9,945 bases of DNA, from positions 1-9,945 of the forward strand of contig WTHO01000116.1 of NCBI GenBank assembly GCA_011523115.1. Direction: 5' to 3'. Below the pieces are notes generated by a model, which saw only the letters and a program-made list of their open reading frames with translations, did not search any database and had not been told where the DNA came from. The DNA is from Halieaceae bacterium (lineage in GTDB: Bacteria; Pseudomonadota; Gammaproteobacteria; Pseudomonadales; Halieaceae). The translations under genes were made by a program, and so were the position numbers. Shown one piece after another: positions 1 through 6,581 of this stretch (the stretch's first letter is position 1; the number at the start of each line of letters is the position of its first letter).

Positions 1-150
1 GGGGGAAGCCGGAGGAAGAGTGCTCAGGTAGAAAAGCGTAGCGGAGAGCCGGCACCAATAGCAGTTCGCTACCCACCGAGGGTGAAGGGATACCACCTGA
101 GGGGCCAGACGGAATCCCGGTCTGGACGCCTGAGAGGCTCGATTAAAAAA
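1..150 (+). other. Possible 3' part of an unidentified structured RNA
   Basis: Several complementary segments are packed here. CTCAGGT (23-29) matches ACCTGAG (95-101); GTAGCG (38-43) matches CGCTAC (67-72); CACC (74-77) matches GGTG (81-84); CCAGAC (105-110) matches GTCTGG (120-125); GCCGG (8-12) matches CCGGC (49-53). They lead straight into an intrinsic terminator at 152-177, as expected for the 3' end of a small RNA or a transcript leader. I compared it from memory with RNase P RNA, tmRNA, 6S, SRP RNA and the cobalamin, TPP, glycine and SAM riboswitches and could match none. Frame 1 stays open from the window edge to 330, but it runs through the terminator and into the end of the opposite gene, so it is unlikely to be coding. 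The element may begin outside the window. Confidence 0.3.
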
Positions 151-177
151 GACAGAGGGCGACCTCTGTTTTTTTTT
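145..177. terminator. Bidirectional intrinsic terminator
   Basis: A perfect 7-bp stem, ACAGAGG (152-158) with CCTCTGT (163-169), closes a GCGA loop. It is followed on the plus strand by an unbroken T run (169-177) and preceded by an A run (145-150) that becomes a T run on the minus strand. It should end leftward transcription from the MFS gene, whose stop lies 43 nt away, and also rightward transcription arriving from the left edge. Confidence 0.85.
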
Positions 178-220
178 GCCCGCGCGAAATATCCCCACAG
201 AATCTACCGCTACTTGCGCG

Positions 221-1708
221 CTATCCTCCCAGCTCAGCCACAAAATCCTCTTTCAGCGTTCTTGCGCAAATCAGAAAGCACACCGAAGCGATCAGGAAAA
301 TACTGGCTGTCACCGCCATGGCATATTTGAGTCCCGCAGAATTGGCAGCTCGGCAAAGCAACTCGTCGCTGTGCGCGCGCGAGACGTCTCCGCTCTTGCA
401 GGCCTCCGGGGAGAGCCATGTGTTCGGCTCCAACGCTATCAATTGCTGCTGCATGAAGAAGTCGCTCATAAAGCCAACAAAGTAGGGGCCGATGCCATTG
501 CCTATCAATGAGACCAGTATCAGCAACACCGCGATTGCCGTGGCCCGCGATCGATTGCTGACGACTCCCTGGCCGATGTTGTACTGCGCACCCAGATAGC
601 TGTAGTGGCAAACCGCACCAATACCCCAGAGCACGAAAACCCATGTCAGATCCTCGGCGAAAAAGGCGGCCGCGTAGGCAGGCACCGCCATGGCGATACC
701 CAGAGCCGGCACCCAGGCCATCGCAGTAGGGAAGCGCGCAGTCGCGCGCTCTGTGATGTAGCCACCGAGGAAGGTGCCGACTGCCGCCAACAAAGACAGC
801 GGCGCGCCGAATTGGAGGGCAGCTTCCCTCACGCTCAGTCCATGCTCGCGCTGTAAGAAAGGGGCCTGAAAACTGATGAGTCCGTATCCCACGAAGGCCA
901 CCAGTGACGCCGCAATCGCCATCCACCAAAATGATGGCTTTTGTCTCAGTTCTGCAAAGGTCTCCCGCCAGTCGGGGACGGTATCTGCACTTTGCGAGGG
1001 AGGATCGGAGTAGCCCCGCGGTGGTTCCTTGATACTTGCCCACACCAGCATCGCCACCAGCACGCCCGGTAGGCCTACGACGACAAACGCGATTCGCCAA
1101 CCCTCGATATTTGCCCAATCAAGGTGTCCCAGCAGCCACCCGAAACCGATTCCTGTGACCCAGTTGCCCACGTCAGCACCCTGCATTTGCGCAATGGGGC
1201 CGCCGAACACGTTCGCCAGCACGCTACCCAAGGTGACCCCCATAGAATAAATCCCCAGCGCGGTAGCGCGCTTGCGAGCAATGAAATAGTCACCAATCAG
1301 GGAATTTGCCGGTGGAGTGCAACCGGCTTCGCCGATGGCCACGCCGATTCGAAAGAGGAGGAGCGAAAAGAAGCCCACTGCAACCCCGCACAATGCGGTC
1401 ATGATTGACCACAGCACAATGCACAGACTGATGATGTGCACGCGGTTGGAACGGTCCGCCCACAATGCAATCGGTAATCCCATGATGGCGTAGAAAATAG
1501 CGAAGGGCGGCCCGTACAGCAGACCCCACTGCGCATCAGTGAGTTGGAAAGACTCTATGATCGGCTGCGCGACAACCGCGATCAGCGTACGGTCGATAAA
1601 ATTCAGCGTATAGACCAGCATCAGTAAGAGCAGCACATAGTGCCGATAAGACGCGGAGCCATAGCCTGTGAGATGCCCGGCGGTAGATTCAGTCACTGTT
1701 GATTGCAT
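221..1708 (-). CDS. MFS transporter (Spinster/ACS-like)
   Basis: This is an inner-membrane major facilitator superfamily protein of 495 aa, within the usual size for 12-helix members. The first helix (about 25-48) carries FIDRT, typical of Spinster-like and anion:cation symporter-type MFS proteins. The helix 2-3 loop has the motif A-like segment GLPIALWADRSNR (78-89). Segment WRIAFVVVGLPG (204-215) is the usual start of helix 6 in this group. Two insertions stand out: a hydrophilic or weakly hydrophobic segment at about 171-203 before helix 6, and an external loop containing two cysteines between the last two helices. A central loop (about 226-258) links the halves. The ATG start is supported by AGGA 9 nt upstream. 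The gene follows the NUDIX gene by 60 nt on the same strand, so they may be co-transcribed. The substrate cannot be read from the sequence; organic anions or lipids are known for relatives. Confidence 0.9.
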   Translation of the reverse strand: MQSTVTESTAGHLTGYGSASYRHYVLLLLMLVYTLNFIDRTLIAVVAQPIIESFQLTDAQWGLLYGPPFAIFYAIMGLPIALWADRSNRVHIISLCIVLWSIMTALCGVAVGFFSLLLFRIGVAIGEAGCTPPANSLIGDYFIARKRATALGIYSMGVTLGSVLANVFGGPIAQMQGADVGNWVTGIGFGWLLGHLDWANIEGWRIAFVVVGLPGVLVAMLVWASIKEPPRGYSDPPSQSADTVPDWRETFAELRQKPSFWWMAIAASLVAFVGYGLISFQAPFLQREHGLSVREAALQFGAPLSLLAAVGTFLGGYITERATARFPTAMAWVPALGIAMAVPAYAAAFFAEDLTWVFVLWGIGAVCHYSYLGAQYNIGQGVVSNRSRATAIAVLLILVSLIGNGIGPYFVGFMSDFFMQQQLIALEPNTWLSPEACKSGDVSRAHSDELLCRAANSAGLKYAMAVTASIFLIASVCFLICARTLKEDFVAELGG

Positions 1709-1768
1709 ACTGCGTGTCCTGCGGTGGCGGGGGGAGTTTAGCAGTCAGCAGGCGCTAATAGGGCGCGG

Positions 1769-2515
1769 CTAGAGATCCACGGAGACCGCGTTGCCGCGGG
1801 AAAAACGCACGAACGGGGCGGCCTGCTTCAGCTGGACGTCGCGGCTGAGTTGCAGACGCTCCTCCACAATGTCGATTGCCCACCGGGTCACGGCGGGTAA
1901 GTCCAAACCCCGAGCCTCGGCGAATGTCAGCCAGTGGATCTCGTTCAGCTCACCACTGGCCCGAGCAACGTGCTCGGGGTCGCCGTAGATGAATTCGTCA
2001 TGAATCATAAAGAAGCGTGTGTCGAAGCGTCGGGTTCGATAGGCCGGCGTGATCGCCCGGGCAATAAAATCCATGGACTCGAGCGGGGGTTCAACGCCGT
2101 GCCGAAAATACTGAAGCCATATCGGGTGGCGGGTTGCGCACCGCGCTGGGGCCTCTCGACCGATGATCAGGCCTGTCTCCTCAAATGTCTCTCTGATAGC
2201 CGCCAGCGCGAGTCCGCGCAGCTTGCGGTCCGTCACCTCTTTTCGGGTGGCTTTTTGGAGTCGCGCTAGAACCGCTGGGTGCAGCTCGCCCCGAACCTGC
2301 AGTCGCTGATCAACGACGTCGAGCCTGCCCCCGGGGAACACAAATTTGTTGGGCATGAAGCGGTGAGAGGATGCGCGTTTGCCCATCAATATTCGGGGAT
2401 GGGTGCCACCCCTTACGACAATCAGCGTTGCCGCGTCCTTTGGTCGAGCTAATGGCGTATTACTGTCGCGATACTCCCCGGGGCCTGTTGGGGTTGTGCC
2501 ATATCGATGCTTCAC
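1769..2515 (-). CDS. NUDIX hydrolase, NUDT19-like
   Basis: This 248-aa protein has a NUDIX fold with the metal-binding core RETFEETGL (108-116), which matches REUxEExGU. The phosphate-side segment FVFPGGRLD (58-66) is separated from the core by about 40 residues. That spacing, the N-terminal MGKRASSHRFMP segment and the length fit the NUDT19/NUDT7-type branch, some of which cleave the diphosphate of coenzyme A or acyl-CoA; the substrate here is unknown. The first half of the NUDIX box is atypical: the positions normally Gly and Glu are Val94 and Arg100. No signal peptide is visible, so it should be cytoplasmic. The start is GTG at 2513-2515, with no clear Shine-Dalgarno sequence; the next ATG lies inside the conserved N-terminal strand, so an internal start would truncate the domain. 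It is the probable first gene of a pair with the MFS transporter. Confidence 0.88.
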   Translation of the reverse strand: MKHRYGTTPTGPGEYRDSNTPLARPKDAATLIVVRGGTHPRILMGKRASSHRFMPNKFVFPGGRLDVVDQRLQVRGELHPAVLARLQKATRKEVTDRKLRGLALAAIRETFEETGLIIGREAPARCATRHPIWLQYFRHGVEPPLESMDFIARAITPAYRTRRFDTRFFMIHDEFIYGDPEHVARASGELNEIHWLTFAEARGLDLPAVTRWAIDIVEERLQLSRDVQLKQAAPFVRFSRGNAVSVDL

Positions 2516-2590
2516 AATGCAATCAGGAGGGTGCGCCGACCAGCTTGCTGTGCTGGATCAGCTGCGAGACGGGATTGGTGGCCAATAAAG

Positions 2591-2609
2591 GCGAGGCCGG
2601 CGGCCTCGC
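2591..2609 (-). terminator. Hairpin terminator of the acid phosphatase gene
   Basis: GCGAGGCC (2591-2598) and GGCCTCGC (2602-2609) form a perfect 8-bp stem with a 3-nt loop. Read on the minus strand it is followed by CTTTATT, a short imperfect T tract. It lies 88 nt after the stop of the leftward acid phosphatase gene and before the NUDIX start, so it probably separates the two transcription units. The plus strand has no T tract after it. Confidence 0.6.
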
Positions 2610-2696
2610 GTGGACGAGATCTTGGCATAACACGGGGATGAGACTAACGCGGTTGCGCGAGTCATCGAGTTGCTCTGCAGATGCTCAGGAGGCGGG

Positions 2697-3515
2697 TCAT
2701 CGCGACATGGCCAGAGTTGAGGCCTCTTGCTCGCAACGCTCGGCGTCGGGCGGTGTTGCTTGCCCCGAGGCCAGCTCTGTGCGGGCCGCTGACAGGGTCG
2801 CTTGAAATAGCGCGTTATTCTGCAGTCGGGCAAAGGCGGCAGCACCGACTGCCATGCCGGCCTCGGTATCGCTCATCCAATGCACGTTACATACCATCCT
2901 GCTGGTGGCGTAGTCGCGACCTCGAGCTAGCAGCGCTTCGGCCCTGTCCGGCGCCAACTGAGAGAGAATCAATGCCCAGCCCCAACCGATGGCACTGTGA
3001 CCACTGGGGTAGGAACCATCCGTTTTGAGGAGTTCCAGTTCATCCGGTGTACAGATCGACTCGCCGTTGAGAAGAAACGGTCTCGGCCTTTGGTGGGCTT
3101 TTTTTGCGGGGTAGGTCGCCAGCCCCAAATCGGTGAGCGAGCGCTGCAGCAACCGGTAGAGCGCGGGGGTTTGCTCTGTGCTGACTGTCGCACCCAGAGC
3201 GCAGCTGAAAATAGAGGCGGCGGCAGGGAAATGCAGGTCCGCATCTTTTGCTGCCAAATCCCAGCGCGCGGAGCCCTCCAGCCCGCGCAGTGCCTCGCTC
3301 GCTGCGGTATCGGCTAACTGCCGCGCCGAATTCTCCGTCGGCGGGGCGGGAACAAATTCGGCACTGTTGAGCGGCGGCTCACCGTGCAGGTAGCCCTCCA
3401 TCAGTCCGTGTCCGATCTCCGCAACAGGTCCTAAAATGTCTGCGTCGGATGCCATTGCCGCATGGCAGGTGGTCATCGAGAGAGTGAAGTAACACAAGGT
3501 TCTTATGAATTTCAT
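2697..3515 (-). CDS. Secreted class A acid phosphatase (PAP2 superfamily)
   Basis: This 272-aa protein carries the complete three-part PAP2 phosphatase signature: K138-x6-R145P146, GSYPSGHS with PSGH at 170-173, and S205R206-x5-H212-x3-D216. The GSYPSGH form is the hallmark of bacterial class A non-specific acid phosphatases (PhoN-like), which use a phospho-histidine intermediate on organic phosphomonoesters. A signal peptide is evident: MKFIR, a hydrophobic core to about residue 17, and likely cleavage at about 20-22 (AMA|S or nearby). The mature enzyme should therefore be periplasmic. No transmembrane helices are seen beyond the signal, which argues against a membrane lipid phosphatase. The ATG start has AGAGAAG 5 nt upstream. 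The gene appears monocistronic: 93 nt separate it from the upstream gene and a hairpin terminator follows. A role in scavenging phosphate is inferred from the family; no Pho box was identified. Confidence 0.92.
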   Translation of the reverse strand: MKFIRTLCYFTLSMTTCHAAMASDADILGPVAEIGHGLMEGYLHGEPPLNSAEFVPAPPTENSARQLADTAASEALRGLEGSARWDLAAKDADLHFPAAASIFSCALGATVSTEQTPALYRLLQRSLTDLGLATYPAKKAHQRPRPFLLNGESICTPDELELLKTDGSYPSGHSAIGWGWALILSQLAPDRAEALLARGRDYATSRMVCNVHWMSDTEAGMAVGAAAFARLQNNALFQATLSAARTELASGQATPPDAERCEQEASTLAMSR

Positions 3516-3608
3516 AGCGCTTCTCTTTTACTGGTTTAGCTAGCGGGAATCAGATGCTCAGAACGCTAACGCAGTGGGGGCAGTTTGAACAGCGCGTCAG
3601 ATGACACA

Positions 3609-4247
3609 TTAGGGCGCTCCCGCCACCAGCGCCATGATGTCATCGTGCTGGTGAATGTGGAGTCCTGGCGCGGAGTGGGTCGTCAGCACCAGCAAAGACT
3701 CCGCGACGGTATGCGCCGCGATACTGCGGTATTTGCGCCACGGCCCCTGCATCAACAAATCCGTTGCCGGTGCCATCCATTTCAGTAGAGTTTCTACTGG
3801 CCGACTCTCGGTGCGATTGCCGAGTAGCAGCCCGGGCTGCACGACGTCGAGGCGTTGGAAGTGCATCGATGAAAGTTCGCGCTCTACCTCGCCCTTCACT
3901 CGAGAGTAAAAGACCGACGAATTGGTATTGGCACCTACCGCAGTCACCGTGAGAAAGTGTTCGACTCCCGCCGTTTTAGCTGCGGTCGCAAACGCGATGA
4001 CTGCATCAAAATCAATAGCCCGAAAAGCGTCTTGCGAGCCCGCGGCCCGAATTGTAGTGCCCAGTGTGCAGATGGCAATGCGAGCTGAGGGCATGGCCGG
4101 CAGATCTGAGAAGTCGGCAATGATGTCCACGGTGGCCAGTCCGGTTGGCCGCCTGCCAACTGCAGTAATGTGCAAATTGGTTGACTGCGCGCGCGCTAAG
4201 AACGCCTGCCCGATGAGACCGGTACCGCCAGCGAGTAACAATTTCAC
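3609..4247 (-). CDS. NAD(P)-binding atypical SDR (HTATIP2/epimerase-like)
   Basis: This 212-aa Rossmann-fold protein begins with the dinucleotide-binding motif GGTGLIG (7-13), followed by GRR (31-33), a likely NADP-phosphate contact. A YxxxK pair, Tyr114 and Lys118, sits at the usual catalytic position of short-chain dehydrogenases. Length and segment order match atypical SDRs of the HTATIP2/TIP30 and 'NAD-dependent epimerase' type, which lack the long C-terminal sugar-binding domain of true epimerases. The substrate is unknown. The start is GTG, chosen because it sits directly before the Rossmann strand (MKLLLAGGTG) and has AGGA 8 nt upstream. It follows the mini membrane-protein ORF by 14 nt, so both are probably on one transcript. 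Confidence 0.88.
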   Translation of the reverse strand: MKLLLAGGTGLIGQAFLARAQSTNLHITAVGRRPTGLATVDIIADFSDLPAMPSARIAICTLGTTIRAAGSQDAFRAIDFDAVIAFATAAKTAGVEHFLTVTAVGANTNSSVFYSRVKGEVERELSSMHFQRLDVVQPGLLLGNRTESRPVETLLKWMAPATDLLMQGPWRKYRSIAAHTVAESLLVLTTHSAPGLHIHQHDDIMALVAGAP

Positions 4248-4261
4248 GCGTCAGGTCCTGA

Positions 4262-4366
4262 TCACATGAGAGACATAAAGCCGAGACCAAATACCACGAT
4301 CACCGTACCCAAGATGATCAATGTCATGAGTCCTGCCAGGATTTTATTCATCGGTAGGTCATCCAT
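4262..4366 (-). CDS. Small single-helix membrane protein (34 aa)
   Basis: This short ORF encodes MDDLPMNKILAGL followed by an almost uninterrupted hydrophobic stretch and ends GFMSLM. Residues about 9-30 are long enough for one transmembrane helix, and the acidic/basic N-terminus is the only hydrophilic part. An internal ATG at 4349-4351 would give a 29-aa form starting MNKIL; GGATG lies upstream of it, while the outer ATG has no clear ribosome site, so the start is undecided. The stop lies 14 nt before the SDR start codon on the same strand. It fills most of what would otherwise be an unusually long gap. No family is recognised. The alternative is chance: a 34-codon ORF could arise randomly, but continuous hydrophobicity and operon spacing favour a gene. 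Confidence 0.5.
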   Translation of the reverse strand: MDDLPMNKILAGLMTLIILGTVIVVFGLGFMSLM

Positions 4367-4494
4367 CGTTTGGCGGTTTGAGGCCAGTGTAGCCCAGCCC
4401 GGGGCTCTACCTTAATGCCATCCTGAGGACGTGCACTACTGCATTGGGGTAGTGAAGGAGGGCGTGTTGGGTTGACCAACAGAGTGGCGTCCAC

Positions 4495-4528
4495 GCATTT
4501 TGTGGCCAGAACAAGCGTGCCACAATGC
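4495..4528. promoter_or_regulatory. Inverted repeat upstream of the MOSC gene
   Basis: GCATTTTGTGGC (4495-4506) and GCCACAATGC (4519-4528) are complementary except for two extra T in the left arm, with a 12-nt centre. The repeat lies about 30 bp before the MOSC start. A TTGACC at 4472-4477 could be a -35 element, with CATTTT (4496-4501) as a poor -10, which would place the repeat over the transcription start as an operator. It could instead fold as an mRNA leader hairpin. No regulator is identifiable. Confidence 0.35.
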
Positions 4529-4556
4529 AGGGCTCAATAAGAGGTTGGAGTAGAAT

Positions 4557-5135
4557 ATGGGGAGCCTCGAGGGCAATGTGGTGAGCGTTTTTGTGGGTGC
4601 GGGCGGCACGCTTGGCAAGTGCAGCGAGTCGCGGCTTGAATTCGCCTTTGACGGTATTGTGGGCGACCGGCATAGAGGGTTGACCCGCAAGGCCTGGGAA
4701 TTGACCGACAAGCAGCCCGGCGGCACCGAGCGGCGCAATGAGCGCCAATGGTCGGCGGTGGCTCAGGAAGATCTGGATCAAGTATCCGAAGCGCTGAGCC
4801 TCAACGCGCCGCTCTCCGCTGGGGATGTCGCAGTGAATCTCAGCATCTCGGGCGTCGCCGATTTCTCCAGACTCCCCCGCGGCACGACACTGGTGTTTGA
4901 GGGTGGGGTCGTGTTGATGGTGGAGGAATACAACCCGCCCTGCGCGCGCATGTCGAAACATCTCTCAGAGACACTGACGACCGCCTCAGGTGACCCGCTC
5001 GCCGAAGACGCCTTCATTGCGGCGAGTAAGTTCTCGCGCGGTCTGGTGGGCGTCGTGGAAGTACCCGGATTCGTGTCGCCCGGGGAGCGCGTAACGGTGC
5101 ACCTGGAGCGCCTTGCGAAATGGCTGCGTAAATAA
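4557..5135 (+). CDS. MOSC domain-containing protein
   Basis: This 192-aa stand-alone MOSC (molybdenum cofactor sulfurase C-terminal) domain shows the family landmarks in order: FDGIVGDRHRG (31-41), RQWSAVAQEDL (63-73), the GDVAVNLSISG...LPRGTTLVF segment (89-114), and the conserved cysteine in YNPPCARM (Cys129). MOSC domains are thought to bind or transfer sulfur for molybdenum enzymes, or to act in reduction of N-hydroxylated compounds; stand-alone bacterial members are mostly uncharacterised. No signal peptide or membrane segment is seen. The ATG at 4557 has GGAG at 4547-4550, a good spacing. It is monocistronic, diverges from the mini membrane protein/SDR unit and converges on the glycoside hydrolase. 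No molybdenum-enzyme gene is present here to indicate a partner. Confidence 0.9.
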   Translation: MGSLEGNVVSVFVGAGGTLGKCSESRLEFAFDGIVGDRHRGLTRKAWELTDKQPGGTERRNERQWSAVAQEDLDQVSEALSLNAPLSAGDVAVNLSISGVADFSRLPRGTTLVFEGGVVLMVEEYNPPCARMSKHLSETLTTASGDPLAEDAFIAASKFSRGLVGVVEVPGFVSPGERVTVHLERLAKWLRK

Positions 5136-5268
5136 ACTAACAAGGGGCTCTGTCCAAGGGTGCGCAAATTTCAAGGTGTGCGGAGGTTGGCACCCCACCG
5201 CGATCGCCCTGCGGACAAAACGGGGTGTCGTCGTTACGGAGCTGCGAGAGAGGGAAAAGTTGCGGCTT
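5136..5268. other. Convergent gap between the MOSC and glycoside hydrolase genes
   Basis: These 133 nt lie between two facing stop codons. I see no tRNA, no convincing ORF and no classic terminator. The only structure noted is AAAAG (5255-5259) matching CTTTT (5266-5270), which overlaps the hydrolase stop codon and could be a weak hairpin. Confidence 0.4.
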
Positions 5269-6333
5269 TTAGGCCGGCGCGGTCAGTTTGCGGAAGGTGT
5301 CAACCTCTCCCTGATCAAAGGGAGATCCATCGCGATGGAGCAGATCGTGGTGCCACAGCTCGGGGGCGGGGGTACCTGGCTGGTCCCGCCAGGGGTGGAT
5401 GGTTTGTGTTCGCCCCGCAACCAGACCCCAGCAAAAGCAACCTACCTGTGCGTCCTTGAAAATCGGCAGGTGTGATTCGACTCGACTGCCCATTGGCCGC
5501 GCCATCCATTCGGTGCAGATGACGGGTCGGTCGAAACGACGTTTCAATGAATGGATCTGCTTGGCCAACGACTGTGCACCAAGATAATGATGGAAGGTGA
5601 GCACGTCTGAGGAGGCCAATTGAAAACGATTGAGGCGCGGTATGGGCGCCCAGATGCCTGCAGTAAGGGGCTGAGCTGGGTCGACGGACCGAGCCCAAAC
5701 GAAACTCAGCTGCAGCAAAGCGAGACTCGGGCTGGGCAGGATGAAGTGACGAAATAGCGGCGCCAATAATCGCGGAATTGCCAGATAATTCGGTAGTGAA
5801 GCCAGCGGTAACAGTGCATTGCCCGGTTCGTTATAGAGGTCCCACATACCGATGCGTTCGTCTTCCCTGAACGAACCGACAATATCCTCGACATACCTCT
5901 GAAGGCGCGGCCATTGCTTGCGATCTCGCACGACTCGATGCCCGGGTCCCTGCGCCCAGCGTGAGTTATGAACCCCTGGCACGGGGTCCGGTTGGGGGCC
6001 AGGAACCGGTGGGAACCAGCAGTCATCGAACAGAACAAACACGGTGCGAATGCCTGCCTGATCCGCGAGTTGCAGAAACGTATCGATCCGCGATTTCAAT
6101 CCCGTCGGATCTGCTTGCCACGCGAGATCATGCAGATAAACACGGACGCCATTCATACCCACTTCGGCGGCCCAGCCAAGCTCGCGCTCAATGGTGGCGG
6201 GGTCAAAGGTTTCGGCTTGCCACATCTCAAGCTGGTTGCAAGCGGTGCTGGGAATGAAGTTGCAACCCACCCACCAGGGCTGAGTTTGGGCCCAGGCCTG
6301 TGCGCGCTCTTTTGACCATCTCTGCGTCTGCAT
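5269..6333 (-). CDS. Clan GH-A glycoside hydrolase (cellulase/xylanase-like), cytoplasmic
   Basis: This 354-aa protein resembles (beta/alpha)8-barrel hydrolases of the GH5-like clan GH-A. Early segment WWVGCNFIPSTACNQLEMW (20-38) and GMNGVRVYLHDL (59-70) give the first barrel strands. MWDLYNEPGN (163-172) holds the acid/base Glu169 in the NEP motif, VLTFHHYLG (244-252) is the strand before the nucleophile, and VICTEWMARP (271-280) contains the likely nucleophile Glu275. CWGLVAG (301-307) is the aromatic platform near the end of the barrel. Homologues are often labelled '1,4-beta-xylanase', but the substrate is not established. There is no signal peptide or carbohydrate-binding module, unlike secreted polysaccharidases, so it probably acts on small intracellular glycosides. 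The ATG is fixed by a TAA codon shortly upstream in frame. An upstream small ORF ends 11 nt before it, consistent with an operon. Confidence 0.87.
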   Translation of the reverse strand: MQTQRWSKERAQAWAQTQPWWVGCNFIPSTACNQLEMWQAETFDPATIERELGWAAEVGMNGVRVYLHDLAWQADPTGLKSRIDTFLQLADQAGIRTVFVLFDDCWFPPVPGPQPDPVPGVHNSRWAQGPGHRVVRDRKQWPRLQRYVEDIVGSFREDERIGMWDLYNEPGNALLPLASLPNYLAIPRLLAPLFRHFILPSPSLALLQLSFVWARSVDPAQPLTAGIWAPIPRLNRFQLASSDVLTFHHYLGAQSLAKQIHSLKRRFDRPVICTEWMARPMGSRVESHLPIFKDAQVGCFCWGLVAGRTQTIHPWRDQPGTPAPELWHHDLLHRDGSPFDQGEVDTFRKLTAPA

Positions 6334-6344
6334 CTCACCGATTC

Positions 6345-6581
6345 TCAGTTATATCCAAATCCCCTGCGAGCTAAGGGTCTTGATCCGCGCCGCGCTGCAA
6401 TCAGTTGCTGGCTGCTACGGATCAGCCAAGCGAGCCGCCTGCGCCACGCTACAGCTGTCACGGAGCGTGTTTTGACATCTTCGGACAAGCGCTTGGCAGA
6501 GTCGGTCAATTCAGTCGTCACAAAGGCGATTTCAATGTTGGAAAACACCGTTACCCCAAGGGATTGAGGAGAGTCTGACAT
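6345..6581 (-). CDS. Hypothetical small protein (78 aa), uncertain
   Basis: This ORF would encode a 78-residue soluble protein with a mixed first half and a strongly basic second half (several Arg-rich runs such as WRRR and ARRG). No family is recognised and no signal peptide or membrane helix is seen. In its favour, it ends 11 nt before the glycoside hydrolase start on the same strand, typical of an operon. Against it, there is no ribosome-binding sequence before its ATG, and that ATG shares the CATG with the start of the better supported rightward ORF. The opposite strand is also open through this stretch in frame 1 (stop at 6568-6570), so coding assignment is ambiguous. Confidence 0.35.
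   Translation of the reverse strand: MSDSPQSLGVTVFSNIEIAFVTTELTDSAKRLSEDVKTRSVTAVAWRRRLAWLIRSSQQLIAARRGSRPLARRGFGYN

Noticed and set aside
8..57. tRNA-like ends, GCCGG paired with CCGGC followed by ACCA
   Set aside because: There is no T-arm (GTTCGA-type loop), no anticodon arm and too little sequence between the arms, so it is not a tRNA.
82..511. Rightward ORFs of 82 and 111 codons
   Set aside because: They run through the terminator and across the C-terminus of the MFS gene on the other strand, and their translations are low-complexity and basic with no family character.
2371..2805. Rightward 144-codon ORF
   Set aside because: It spans the antisense of the NUDIX start, the gap and the acid phosphatase end; composition is typical of an antisense shadow in GC-rich DNA.
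4407..4961. Leftward 184-codon ORF
   Set aside because: It is antisense to the MOSC gene, which has all its family motifs and a good ribosome site.
5160..5459. Rightward 99- to 120-codon ORFs in the MOSC/hydrolase gap
   Set aside because: They overlap the C-terminus of the glycoside hydrolase on the other strand and show no recognisable domain.
6472..6477. Perfect TTGACA -35 hexamer upstream of the 74-aa ORF
   Set aside because: No acceptable -10 lies 16-18 nt downstream (GGCAGA region), so a promoter call is not supported.
6316..6570. Rightward open frame 1 ending in VTKAISMLENTVTPRD before the 74-aa ORF
   Set aside because: Its translation looks protein-like, but it has no ATG or GTG start in a usable position and no ribosome site; only TTG codons are available.
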